Shown: one piece after another, positions 50,319-58,773 of the stretch
How the letters are laid out: each line of letters opens with the position of its first letter
How positions within the stretch are numbered: position 1 is the stretch's first letter
IMG/VR virus record: IMGVR_UViG_3300044695_008209
Span: 62,001-126,000 of that record
From: a virus
Direction: 5' to 3' (one strand)
Length of the DNA stretch: 64,000 nt
Made by a program: the position numbers and the translations under genes
Notes under the pieces: generated by a model
What the model saw: only the letters and a program-made list of their open reading frames with translations
Told to the model about the DNA's origin: nothing
Database searches by the model: none

Positions 50319-53300
50319 ATGCCGAACCTGAACCCGGAAGCCGCCTTCGAGAGCCTCAAGGGACAGGTGGCGGCGACGATCCGGGCACAGTTCCCTTTCG
50401 AGGGTGCCACGCGCCGGCTCGAGATCCTGGACGTCCTCTTCGACGAGAAGTCCAACACTGCCGCGGATGCGCACCACATCGACAACCTGGAGGAGCAGCT
50501 CAAGGCACGCACGACGGGCATGACGTGGGGCGTGAAGGTCCGCGGCCACCTGCGCCTCGTGGACAAGGCCTCCGGGCACACCGTCGAAGAGGCGACCGTC
50601 ACCCTGACCAACCTCCCCAAGATCACGCGCCGCTACTCCTACATCATCGACGGGCAGGAGAGGCAGCACGACAGCGTCTTCCGCTCGAAGTCGCGGGCCT
50701 ACCACCGCATCGCGTCGAACGGCGACATCCAGGCACGCTGGAACCTGGCACGCGGCCACGGGTTCGACCTCACGTACGACCCGGTGAAGGGCCGGATGGT
50801 CATGACGATCGGGGACTCGAACATCCCGCTCTACTCCGTGCTCCGCGTCCTCAACGTGGGGGACGCCGCGATGGAGCGGCAGTGGGGGCCCGAGGTGTTC
50901 CGCGACAACGTCAAGGCGGCGAAGCCGGGAGACGTGGACAAGATCTACACGGCGCTGCACCTGCGCATGGCTGACCGGTCTCCCGGCTCTCCGGCGCAGC
51001 GCGCAGAGAAGATCCGCGAGTACTTCGAGCAGGAGACGGAGGTGCTGCCGGACGCGATGAAGGCCGCCTTCGGCAAGGAGTACACCACCGTCAACGGAGA
51101 GAACCTCCTCCTCTCGTCCGGGCGACTCCTCGCCATCCAGAAGGGCCGCCTGAAGGAAGACCCTCCCGCGCACGAGCTCCCGGACGACCGGCAGGCCCTG
51201 TCCGCGAAGTACCTCGCGACGACGGAGGACTTCGTGATCGAGGCTCTTCGCCACCACGAGGCGAGCCTGCGGAAGCAGGTTCACGACCGCATCGACAAGC
51301 CCGAGTACAGCATCACCGACATCATGTCGCCGAACTCCTACGGGCGCGTCGTGCTCTCTCCCTTCCAGCACGCCCAGCGCCCGGAGCAGACCAACCCGCT
51401 GCAGTTCCTCTCCGGGTACATGCGCACGACCATCCGTGGCAAGGAGTTCGGCGGCGTCGGCGGCGAGAAGATCAACCTGGACGTCGAGAAGGAGCTGAAC
51501 CCCACCCACCTCGGGTTCATCGACCCCATCCAGACCCCCGAGGGGGAGGACACGGGCATCGCGCTCAACCTGCCGCTCGGGATCTCCCTGACGCGCGGGA
51601 CTGCCCGCCCCGGCACGAAGAGCCGCGCATCTCCGGGGCAGGAGATCCGCACGAAGGTCTACGACACCAAGGCCGGGCAGCTCGTGCTGGCGACGCCGGC
51701 GGAGCTCGAGCACGAGATCGTCGCGTACCCGGACCAGGTGCGCTGGACAGCCGGCCGTCCTACTCCAATCGCGAACGAGGTCATCTGCTACGACGAGCAG
51801 CGGAAGACCTCGAAGCGCCCGTGGTCCAAGGTGCGGTACGTGCTCCCCTCCGCGAAGGCGCTCCTCTCCTTCAGCGCGAACCTCATCCCCTTCCTGCAGA
51901 ACAACAACGGCAACCGGGCGATGATGGCGGCCAAGCAGCAGGAGCAGGCACTCGCGCTGGTACACCGCGAGGCCCCGCTCGTGCAGGTCAAGACGGACGG
52001 CACCAGCACCTTCGAGCACGTCGTCGGGTCCTTCGTCACGCACACGGCCCCTGAGGCAGGGGTGGTGAAGCACGTTGAGCCGGGAGCCATCCACCTCCAG
52101 ACACAGTCGGGGCTGGTGAAGATCCCCACCTACAACCACTTCCCCTTGAACGGAGGGAAGAACTCGCTGCACTCCATCCCGGTGGTGAAGGCGGGGCAGT
52201 CGGTGGAGAAGGGGGCCCTCCTCGCGGACTCGAACTACACGAAGGACGGGGCCCTCGCTCTCGGGGCGAACCTCCGCGTGGCGTACGTGCCTTGGAAGGG
52301 CCTGACCTTCGAGGACGGCATCGTCGTGTCCGAGAGCGCCGCGAAGCGCATGTCGTCCGACCACATGCACGCGCTCGAGATCACGGTCTACGCGGGCATG
52401 GTCGGAGCGGAGCCCGGCGCGATGGCGAGGTGGCGCGACTATGCGACGCCGGCGCGCGGCACGTCCGAGCACGTCAGCAAGCTGGACGACCGCGGGATCA
52501 TCCGCGAGGGGACAGTCGTCCACACGGGCGACGTCCTCGTCGCCGTTCTCAGCCCGAAGCAGCCGAATGAGTCTGACTTGGCCGCGGGGCGCATCCACAA
52601 GACGCTGGCGAAGTCGTACCGGGACGCCTCCCTCGTCTGGGACCACGACTACTCTGGCAAGGTCGTGCGCGTGCTCGTCTCGGAGGCGATGAACCGGAAG
52701 CACGTCACGGTCCACATCGCGACGGAACAGCCGCTGGTGGTCGGAGACAAGCTGGCTGGTCGACACGGCAACAAGGGCATCATCAGCCGCATCGTGCCGG
52801 ACCACGAGATGCCCCACACGGCTGACGGCGCTCCGGCAGACCTGCTGCTCAACCCCGCCGGGGTACCGAGCCGCATGAACATCGGTCAGGTCCTGGAGAC
52901 CGCGGCCTCGAAGATCGCCCAGAAGACGGGCAAGCCCTACGTCGTGGAGAACTTCGTCTCGGGGGTCGACTACTCCGCGAAGGTCATGCAGGAGATGCAG
53001 AAACACGGGCTGACGGACACGGAGGAGATGTTCGACCCCGTGACCAAGCGGTCCATCGGCAAGATCATGGTCGGCCCGCAGTACATGCTCAAGCTCCACC
53101 ACCAGGTGGAGAAGAAGGCGACCGCGCGCTCGATGGAGACCGGGTACACCCACACTGGTGAGGCCCCGAAGGGGTCCGGCATCCCTGGCGGTGGCCAGAA
53201 GATGGACATGCTCACGACGTACGCGATGCTCGCGCACGGGGCCAACCACAACCTCCGCGAGGCGTACACCTTCAAGAGCGACGGGGACCAGAACGCCGCC

Positions 53301-56300
53301 TGGGCCGCCGTGATCACGGGCAACCCGTTGCCGCCGCCGCAGCCCACGCGTGGGATGTCGCACTTCCAGAACTACCTGCGCGCCCTCGGCGTGAACGTGG
53401 AGAAGCGGAAGGACGACTACCACCTCTCCCCGCTGACGGACCTGCACCTGCTCGGCGACGAGAAGCGTGGGTTCCGCGGCATCTCGAACGGAGAGATCAA
53501 GCTGCCCGAGAAGCTCTCCGTGGCGCGTGGAGCGCGCACGGTCGAAGAGCACGGCGGCCTGTTCGACCCGAAGGTCACTGGCGGCATCCAGGGCAAGTTC
53601 TGGAGCCACGTCACCCTGGCGGAGCGGATGCCGAGCCCGCTCTTCGAGCCTGCCATCCAGACCCTGACGGGCCTGACCAAGAACCAGTTCAACAGTATGG
53701 TGGGTGAGAAGGGCTACGTCGACGGGAAGTCCGGGTTCCACACCATCGTCGAGCGGCTGGCCGCCCTCGACGTCGACACCGAGCTGAAGAAGGCCCAAGC
53801 TGAGGTCGGGAAGTCGAGCCGCGCCACGCTGAGCCGCTCGATGAAGAAGGTCCGCTACCTCGAGGCCCTCAAGGCGAGCGGGCTCACCCCCCTTGAGGCG
53901 TACACGAACAAGTACCTGCCCGTCCTGCCGCCGTCGGTGCGACGCGTGTCGATCGGACTCGATGGAACACAGGTTCTCGACGATCGGAACCCGCTGTACC
54001 TGGCGGTCGGCCACGCGAACGGGATCCTCAAGGCGGCGAAGCCCTCCACCCCCCACGAGGACATGCAGAAGGCGCGCGCGTCCCTCTACAGCAGCATCCG
54101 CTCCCTGAAGATGACCGGCATGACGACCAGCCCCGGCTCCGGCAAGCCGCGGCACATGCAGGGCCTGATGGAGCTCCTATCCGGCAAGACCGAGGACCAC
54201 GGCGCCCCCAAGGAGAGCTTCTTCCAGGAGGGCGTGCTCGCGCGTCGCCAGGACCTGTCCGGGCGCTCGACGATCGTGCCGGAGCCGGCCCTCGGTCTCG
54301 ACCAAGTCGGGGTGCCCCGCCAGATCGCCATGGAGATGTACAAGCCCTTCGTCGTGCGTGAGCTCGTGCGAGCGGGCAAGACTCCCATCGACGCGCTGAA
54401 GTGGGCGACCGAGAAGAAGGACCACCCGCAGGTGATGGACGCGCTCGAGCGCGCGGTGTCCGAGCGGCCTGTGTTCCTGAAGCGGGACCCGTCCCTGCAC
54501 AAGTTCAGCATCATGGCCTTCCACCCGAAGATCGTGGACGGCAGCGCCATCAAGATCCACCCGCTGGTCACCGGAGGCTTCAACGCCGACTTCGACGGGG
54601 ACACGATGGCCCTCTACGTCCCGGTGTCTGCCGAGGCGGTGGAGGAGGCGCACAAGATGCTCCCCTCGAAGAACCTGTTCTCGCCCACCCACTTCGGCCT
54701 GCTTCCCGTCCCCGGGCAGGACTCGCTCCTGGGCATCTACCAGGCCACGAAATGGGGCACCGAGGTTCCCGTTCCCGCGGGCACCACTGCCGAGCGCGCG
54801 ATGCAGATGATGCACGACGGGAAGCTCAAGCCGACCGACGTGATCACCATCGACGGGAAGAAGACGACCGCGGGGCGCCTGTCTCTCGCCAGGTTGCTTC
54901 CGACTGAGATGCAGGGGAACGAGAAGCTCCTGCACGACTCGGCCTTTCGCCTCAACAAGGATGGCGTCGAGAAGATGCTCTCCACGGTGGCGCGGGAGCA
55001 CGACAAGGGGTTCTCCGGGACGGTCGACGGGTGGAAGGACCTCGGGAACCACCTGTCCTACCTGAACGGCAGCTCCTTCTCCATCAACGACTTCCACGAC
55101 GGGGTCGCAATGCGCGACCGCGTCCTGAAGCCCTACGCCGAGCAGGAGAAGAAGCTCCACGCCACCCCCATGTCCCCGCGAAAGCGGGATCAGGAGATCG
55201 TCAAGCTCTACCAGGGGGCGCAGGCAGAGCTGAAGTCCGTCGGCAAGGTCAGGTACGACGCAGGCAGCAACCGCGTCTGGGAGTGGGCGCAGTCCGGGGC
55301 CCGCGGCAACTGGAACCAGTTTGCGCAGCTGACCCTGGCGCCCGTCCTCGTCGAGGACTTCGCCCGACGTACCGTCCCTGTGCCCATCACCAAGTCCTTC
55401 GGGGAGGGGCTCTCCGTCTCGGAGTACTGGGCGTCGATGCACGGAGCTCGTAAGGGCACGCTTGACCGTGCGCAGGGGACCCGTGAGCCCGGCGCCGTCC
55501 AGAAGGACATCGTCAACACGACCATGGGGATCCAGGTCACGGCGGAGGACTGCGGCTCGACCGAGGGCAAGCAGATGTCCCTGGGCCACAACGACATCGT
55601 CGGGCGCTTCCTCGCGCACTCCGTGAAGATCGGGACGGTCGACGTCCACGCGGGCGAGCTCATTACCCCCGCGCTCGTCTCGCAGGCGAGGAACGCGGGC
55701 GTCGTCGAGTTCGTCGTGCGCTCTCCCCTCTTCTGCAGGATGGGGAAGGGGGTCTGCGCGAAGTGCTACGGGCACAACGAGCGCGGAGGCCTGCACGCGA
55801 TCGGCACGAACCTCGGGGTCATCGCGGGGCAGGCGCTCAGCGAGCCCATCACGCAGCTCGCGATGAAGACCTTCCACACAGGCGGTGTTTCCAGCGCCGG
55901 CCAGTCCAGCGCCGTGGACTCCTTCAAGCGGGTGAAGCAGCTCTTCATGGTCCCCGACAAGCTGCCGGACAAGGCGGTGCTCGCCGTCATCGGGGGCAAG
56001 GTCGGGAAGATCTCCGCAGACGCACGCGGTGGGTTCACGGTCGACATCGAGGGCAAGCCGCACCGCGTCGTCACGGGGCACCTCCTCGAGAACGTCAAGA
56101 CGGGGGCTACCGTGCACCGCGGTGACCCGATCTCCACGGGCCCCATCGACCCGCACGAGCTCCTGGAGCACACCAAGAGCATCGGGCGGACGCGGAACTA
56201 CATCACGGACGAGGCCACTGCCGCGTACCAAGGCACGGTTCGGCAGCGGAACGTGGAGATGGTGGTCCGTGGGATGACGAACCTGACCGAGGTCCACAAC

Positions 56301-56630
56301 GCGCCTCCTGGAAGTCCCTGGCACCGCGGGGATATGGCACCGCTCTCTGCCGTCGACGAGCACAACGCCATCGCGACTGGCGAAGGCCACGAGACCATCT
56401 CGCATACCCCCACTCTTCGGGCGATGACGCTCGTGCCACTGTCCGGAACCGAGGACTGGATGGCACGGCTCAACTATCAGCGCCTCAAGGAGACGTATAC
56501 TGAGGGTGCTGCCCAGGGATGGAAGTCCAACATCCACGAGCACCCGATCCCCGGCCTTGCCCACGGGGCAGAGTTCGGGCTACATCCACCAAAGACCCGC
56601 GCACCACCGCCTTCTGGAGCACACCGATGA
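50319..56630 (+). CDS. Single-chain RNA polymerase, fused beta and beta' subunits
   Basis: A 2103-residue protein. Beta part, about 1-1010: YIIDGQERQHDSVF and QTNPLQFLSGYMR with PIQTPEGEDTG (rifampicin-pocket region). Then come YVPWKGLTFEDGIVVSES, GDKLAGRHGNKGI (809-821) and PSRMNIGQVLE. Beta' part, about 1055-2103: ISNGEIKLPEKLS and GGLFDPKVTGG, RRQDLSGRSTIV (1309-1320), and the catalytic loop NADFDGD with Asp1424, 1426 and 1428. These are followed by zinc site 2 (Cys1745, 1806, 1813, 1816) and the bridge-helix/trigger-loop segment AGQALSEPITQLAMKTFHTGG (1836-1856). The beta' N-terminal zinc domain is missing. E. coli beta plus beta' total about 2750 residues, so this is a compact version. 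Template-dependent transcription is expected. No alpha or omega gene is visible; phiKZ-type phage enzymes work without alpha. Confidence 0.93.
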   Translation: MPNLNPEAAFESLKGQVAATIRAQFPFEGATRRLEILDVLFDEKSNTAADAHHIDNLEEQLKARTTGMTWGVKVRGHLRLVDKASGHTVEEATVTLTNLPKITRRYSYIIDGQERQHDSVFRSKSRAYHRIASNGDIQARWNLARGHGFDLTYDPVKGRMVMTIGDSNIPLYSVLRVLNVGDAAMERQWGPEVFRDNVKAAKPGDVDKIYTALHLRMADRSPGSPAQRAEKIREYFEQETEVLPDAMKAAFGKEYTTVNGENLLLSSGRLLAIQKGRLKEDPPAHELPDDRQALSAKYLATTEDFVIEALRHHEASLRKQVHDRIDKPEYSITDIMSPNSYGRVVLSPFQHAQRPEQTNPLQFLSGYMRTTIRGKEFGGVGGEKINLDVEKELNPTHLGFIDPIQTPEGEDTGIALNLPLGISLTRGTARPGTKSRASPGQEIRTKVYDTKAGQLVLATPAELEHEIVAYPDQVRWTAGRPTPIANEVICYDEQRKTSKRPWSKVRYVLPSAKALLSFSANLIPFLQNNNGNRAMMAAKQQEQALALVHREAPLVQVKTDGTSTFEHVVGSFVTHTAPEAGVVKHVEPGAIHLQTQSGLVKIPTYNHFPLNGGKNSLHSIPVVKAGQSVEKGALLADSNYTKDGALALGANLRVAYVPWKGLTFEDGIVVSESAAKRMSSDHMHALEITVYAGMVGAEPGAMARWRDYATPARGTSEHVSKLDDRGIIREGTVVHTGDVLVAVLSPKQPNESDLAAGRIHKTLAKSYRDASLVWDHDYSGKVVRVLVSEAMNRKHVTVHIATEQPLVVGDKLAGRHGNKGIISRIVPDHEMPHTADGAPADLLLNPAGVPSRMNIGQVLETAASKIAQKTGKPYVVENFVSGVDYSAKVMQEMQKHGLTDTEEMFDPVTKRSIGKIMVGPQYMLKLHHQVEKKATARSMETGYTHTGEAPKGSGIPGGGQKMDMLTTYAMLAHGANHNLREAYTFKSDGDQNAAWAAVITGNPLPPPQPTRGMSHFQNYLRALGVNVEKRKDDYHLSPLTDLHLLGDEKRGFRGISNGEIKLPEKLSVARGARTVEEHGGLFDPKVTGGIQGKFWSHVTLAERMPSPLFEPAIQTLTGLTKNQFNSMVGEKGYVDGKSGFHTIVERLAALDVDTELKKAQAEVGKSSRATLSRSMKKVRYLEALKASGLTPLEAYTNKYLPVLPPSVRRVSIGLDGTQVLDDRNPLYLAVGHANGILKAAKPSTPHEDMQKARASLYSSIRSLKMTGMTTSPGSGKPRHMQGLMELLSGKTEDHGAPKESFFQEGVLARRQDLSGRSTIVPEPALGLDQVGVPRQIAMEMYKPFVVRELVRAGKTPIDALKWATEKKDHPQVMDALERAVSERPVFLKRDPSLHKFSIMAFHPKIVDGSAIKIHPLVTGGFNADFDGDTMALYVPVSAEAVEEAHKMLPSKNLFSPTHFGLLPVPGQDSLLGIYQATKWGTEVPVPAGTTAERAMQMMHDGKLKPTDVITIDGKKTTAGRLSLARLLPTEMQGNEKLLHDSAFRLNKDGVEKMLSTVAREHDKGFSGTVDGWKDLGNHLSYLNGSSFSINDFHDGVAMRDRVLKPYAEQEKKLHATPMSPRKRDQEIVKLYQGAQAELKSVGKVRYDAGSNRVWEWAQSGARGNWNQFAQLTLAPVLVEDFARRTVPVPITKSFGEGLSVSEYWASMHGARKGTLDRAQGTREPGAVQKDIVNTTMGIQVTAEDCGSTEGKQMSLGHNDIVGRFLAHSVKIGTVDVHAGELITPALVSQARNAGVVEFVVRSPLFCRMGKGVCAKCYGHNERGGLHAIGTNLGVIAGQALSEPITQLAMKTFHTGGVSSAGQSSAVDSFKRVKQLFMVPDKLPDKAVLAVIGGKVGKISADARGGFTVDIEGKPHRVVTGHLLENVKTGATVHRGDPISTGPIDPHELLEHTKSIGRTRNYITDEATAAYQGTVRQRNVEMVVRGMTNLTEVHNAPPGSPWHRGDMAPLSAVDEHNAIATGEGHETISHTPTLRAMTLVPLSGTEDWMARLNYQRLKETYTEGAAQGWKSNIHEHPIPGLAHGAEFGLHPPKTRAPPPSGAHR

Positions 56631-57028
56631 ACGCCTTCGAGAAAACCGCAGCCTTCTACGACACCGCCCTCTCTGCGCCGACGACCGACAAGGTCGCCAG
56701 CGTCTACGAGATCTACAAGCAGGCCGGCTTCGACAAGGACGCGGGACTCGCCTCCGGCATCGGAGAGGCCGTCGCCGCCGGCGGGAAGTGGGTCGGGCAC
56801 CAGGTCGGGCGCGTGGGTGGCGCGATGCAGCGGACAGCCTTCCAGGCGTCGAAGGGCGTCCCCACGCAGGGGCAGGCCATGCTCCACGCCGCCGGACAGG
56901 GCGTGCGCAACCTGGGCAAGGGGATCGCGGCGAACCCGGGCACCGCAGCCGGCGTCGCCGGCGTTGGCCTCGCCGGTATGGGGGCCGCGGGAGTGGCCGG
57001 TCGGATGTCCGCCCCTCGCCAGCAGTAG
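56627..57028 (+). CDS. Small Ala/Gly-rich membrane-type protein downstream of RNA polymerase
   Basis: A 133-residue protein whose ATG overlaps the polymerase stop (ATGA), so its translation is coupled to it. The polar N-terminal third begins FEKTAAF. The C-terminal ~35 residues (GTAAGVAGVGLAGMGAAGVAG) are small-residue hydrophobic, a likely membrane or packing helix. It resembles the 46912 product in composition and start motif. It may anchor or pack a virion component. No family. Confidence 0.65.
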   Translation: MNAFEKTAAFYDTALSAPTTDKVASVYEIYKQAGFDKDAGLASGIGEAVAAGGKWVGHQVGRVGGAMQRTAFQASKGVPTQGQAMLHAAGQGVRNLGKGIAANPGTAAGVAGVGLAGMGAAGVAGRMSAPRQQ

Positions 57029-57049
57029 GTTCCGCCCACGAGGAAGATC

Positions 57050-58222
57050 ATGACGACCAAGAAGCAGGGGACGCATGACCTCCCGAACAAGGGCAAGTCC
57101 ACGGGCGGGGGCGCGGGGACGCCTGCGCTCATCCAGGCGGGGCGGATCCTCGACGTCGACCCACTGAGGTGGACGTGCGTCATCAAGACCGACGGCGGAG
57201 GCGACGTCTCGAGGACTTTCCGCGACGTTCCACTCGGCGGCATGTACCTGCACCCCCTCGGAGATGGCATCTTCGTGATGCCCGAGCCTGGTGCGCTGGT
57301 GTGGGTCTGCAAGCCGAGCGAGGGGGACGCGTCCGCGTTCATCGTCGCCTACCGGCCCTACCCGCGCAGGGACAACGTCACCTCGACCGAGGCCAACAAG
57401 CCGACGACCACCAGCAATCGTCCGCGCCTCAGTCCCGGCGACTTGGCGTTTCTCGGACGAGACCAGAACGGGCTCTTCGTGCGTCGAGGGCAGCTGACGG
57501 AGATCTTCGGAGGCCCGCTCGCACGGACGCTCTACCAGGGACGCACCGGCACGATCCACTCCTTCGCCCAGACGGTGAAGCTCGACGTGTTCGGCGGCTC
57601 AGTCCGCTGGGACGTGGACCGCCCCGAGCTCGACCCGGACGGCCACCAGGGAACGCGCGTGGACCTGAAGGCGAAGGAGTACGCGGACGACCGCGCCTAC
57701 GTCTCCAGGATCCAGATCGGCAAGTTCGACGCCAACACCACCATCTCGGAGCCCGTCCTCCGCGTGCAGGTCTTCTCGAGTGGAGATGCGGAAGAGGCGT
57801 CGCTCGTCCAAGCAGCATCCCTCGCGGCGAACAAGGACGGCGAGGTCGAGCTCTCTACGACTGGGAACGTGACGGTCGACGTGGTGGTGGGCGGCGCGCC
57901 GGTCGCGTCCGTGCACGTCTCGAAGGACGGCACGATCGCGATCACGGGGACCGCGGCCGTCGCGGTTCAGGGGACTTCGGTGACCCTCATCGCAGGTAGC
58001 ATGCAGATGGCTGTGGCCGGTGCCGGTGCCTCCGTCGGTGCCGAGGCCGGGGTCAAGACCAAGGTGTTGAAGGACCTGGCCTTCAGCACTGACGCCGCGG
58101 CTGCCTGGACCGAGGTCATGGCACTCTGTACCGCACTCGGACTGCCGAGCACGAACATCGCGAAGCATCTCGCCTCCCTGAGCGCAGCGGCCTACACCTC
58201 GACGGCGCTGGAGACTGAGTAG
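57050..58222 (+). CDS. Baseplate central spike-like protein, gp5/gp45 type
   Basis: A 390-residue protein. Residues about 25-125 look like the OB domain of gp5/Mu gp45-type spikes (ALIQAGRILDVDPLRWTCV, then PEPGALVWVCKPSEGDASA). Residues about 250-330 have repeating short beta strands with Gly turns (NVTVDVVVGGAPVASVHVSK), as in a spike beta-helix. No lysozyme domain is present. The spike pierces the outer membrane at contraction. The fold call is moderate; the position, between the RNA polymerase and fibre genes, fits a tail gene. Confidence 0.6.
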   Translation: MTTKKQGTHDLPNKGKSTGGGAGTPALIQAGRILDVDPLRWTCVIKTDGGGDVSRTFRDVPLGGMYLHPLGDGIFVMPEPGALVWVCKPSEGDASAFIVAYRPYPRRDNVTSTEANKPTTTSNRPRLSPGDLAFLGRDQNGLFVRRGQLTEIFGGPLARTLYQGRTGTIHSFAQTVKLDVFGGSVRWDVDRPELDPDGHQGTRVDLKAKEYADDRAYVSRIQIGKFDANTTISEPVLRVQVFSSGDAEEASLVQAASLAANKDGEVELSTTGNVTVDVVVGGAPVASVHVSKDGTIAITGTAAVAVQGTSVTLIAGSMQMAVAGAGASVGAEAGVKTKVLKDLAFSTDAAAAWTEVMALCTALGLPSTNIAKHLASLSAAAYTSTALETE

Positions 58223-58750
58223 ATGCCCGGGCCGCACCTTCCATCCATCCGGCAGCGCGTACATCGACGCCTCAACCCGGGTCGACTGGCGCAGGACGGC
58301 TTGCCGGAACTCCTCGCTCAGGTGCTCTACGACGAGCTCCTCGAAAACCCGGGACCGCAGGGCGCCCCAGGTACCCCCGGTGCTCCAGGAGTAGCCGGTG
58401 ACCCTGGACCACAGGGGGATCCTGGGCCTCAAGGGGACCCCGGGCCGCAAGGAGATCCTGGTACCCCCGGAGGGACTGACCCCGCGCTCGAGATGGAGCT
58501 GGCCTTCAAGGTGGCCAACGCGAGCAACTTCAAGAAGCCGACCTACAACCTTCAGGGGCAGCTGACGGTGGTGGACATCTGGGAGACTCCGGCGATGCTG
58601 GTGAAGCTGTTCAGCAAGGCGCTGGCGTACACGGACGGGAAGCTGACCACGTCGACGCTGACACGCATCTCGGACGGCGCTACGCTTGTCCGGACGCTCA
58701 CGTACGCTGCTGAGAAGTGGGACGGTACGACCTCGGTATACACCCCATGA
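58223..58750 (+). CDS. Collagen-like repeat protein
   Basis: A 175-residue protein. Residues 44-84 form about 13 Gly-X-Y triplets ([19 protein letters not shown]), a collagen-like stalk that trimerises in many phage fibres. The N-terminus is basic and the C-terminal ~90 residues are a small beta domain. It lies directly before the large fibre-like gene. A role as fibre or connector is inferred. Confidence 0.7.
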   Translation: MPGPHLPSIRQRVHRRLNPGRLAQDGLPELLAQVLYDELLENPGPQGAPGTPGAPGVAGDPGPQGDPGPQGDPGPQGDPGTPGGTDPALEMELAFKVANASNFKKPTYNLQGQLTVVDIWETPAMLVKLFSKALAYTDGKLTTSTLTRISDGATLVRTLTYAAEKWDGTTSVYTP

Positions 58751-58773
58751 CCTCGACGGGCTAAGGAGGGTCC

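Noticed and set aside
50290-56564. Long - strand open frames opposite the RNA polymerase gene
   Set aside because: The + strand contains unambiguous polymerase motifs. The antisense products have no motif and look like translated codon bias. Only the short 50025-50273 part beyond the polymerase start was kept.
58340-58480. Collagen-coding stretch as a regulatory repeat
   Set aside because: The repeat keeps the Gly-X-Y frame exactly and is explained by the protein.
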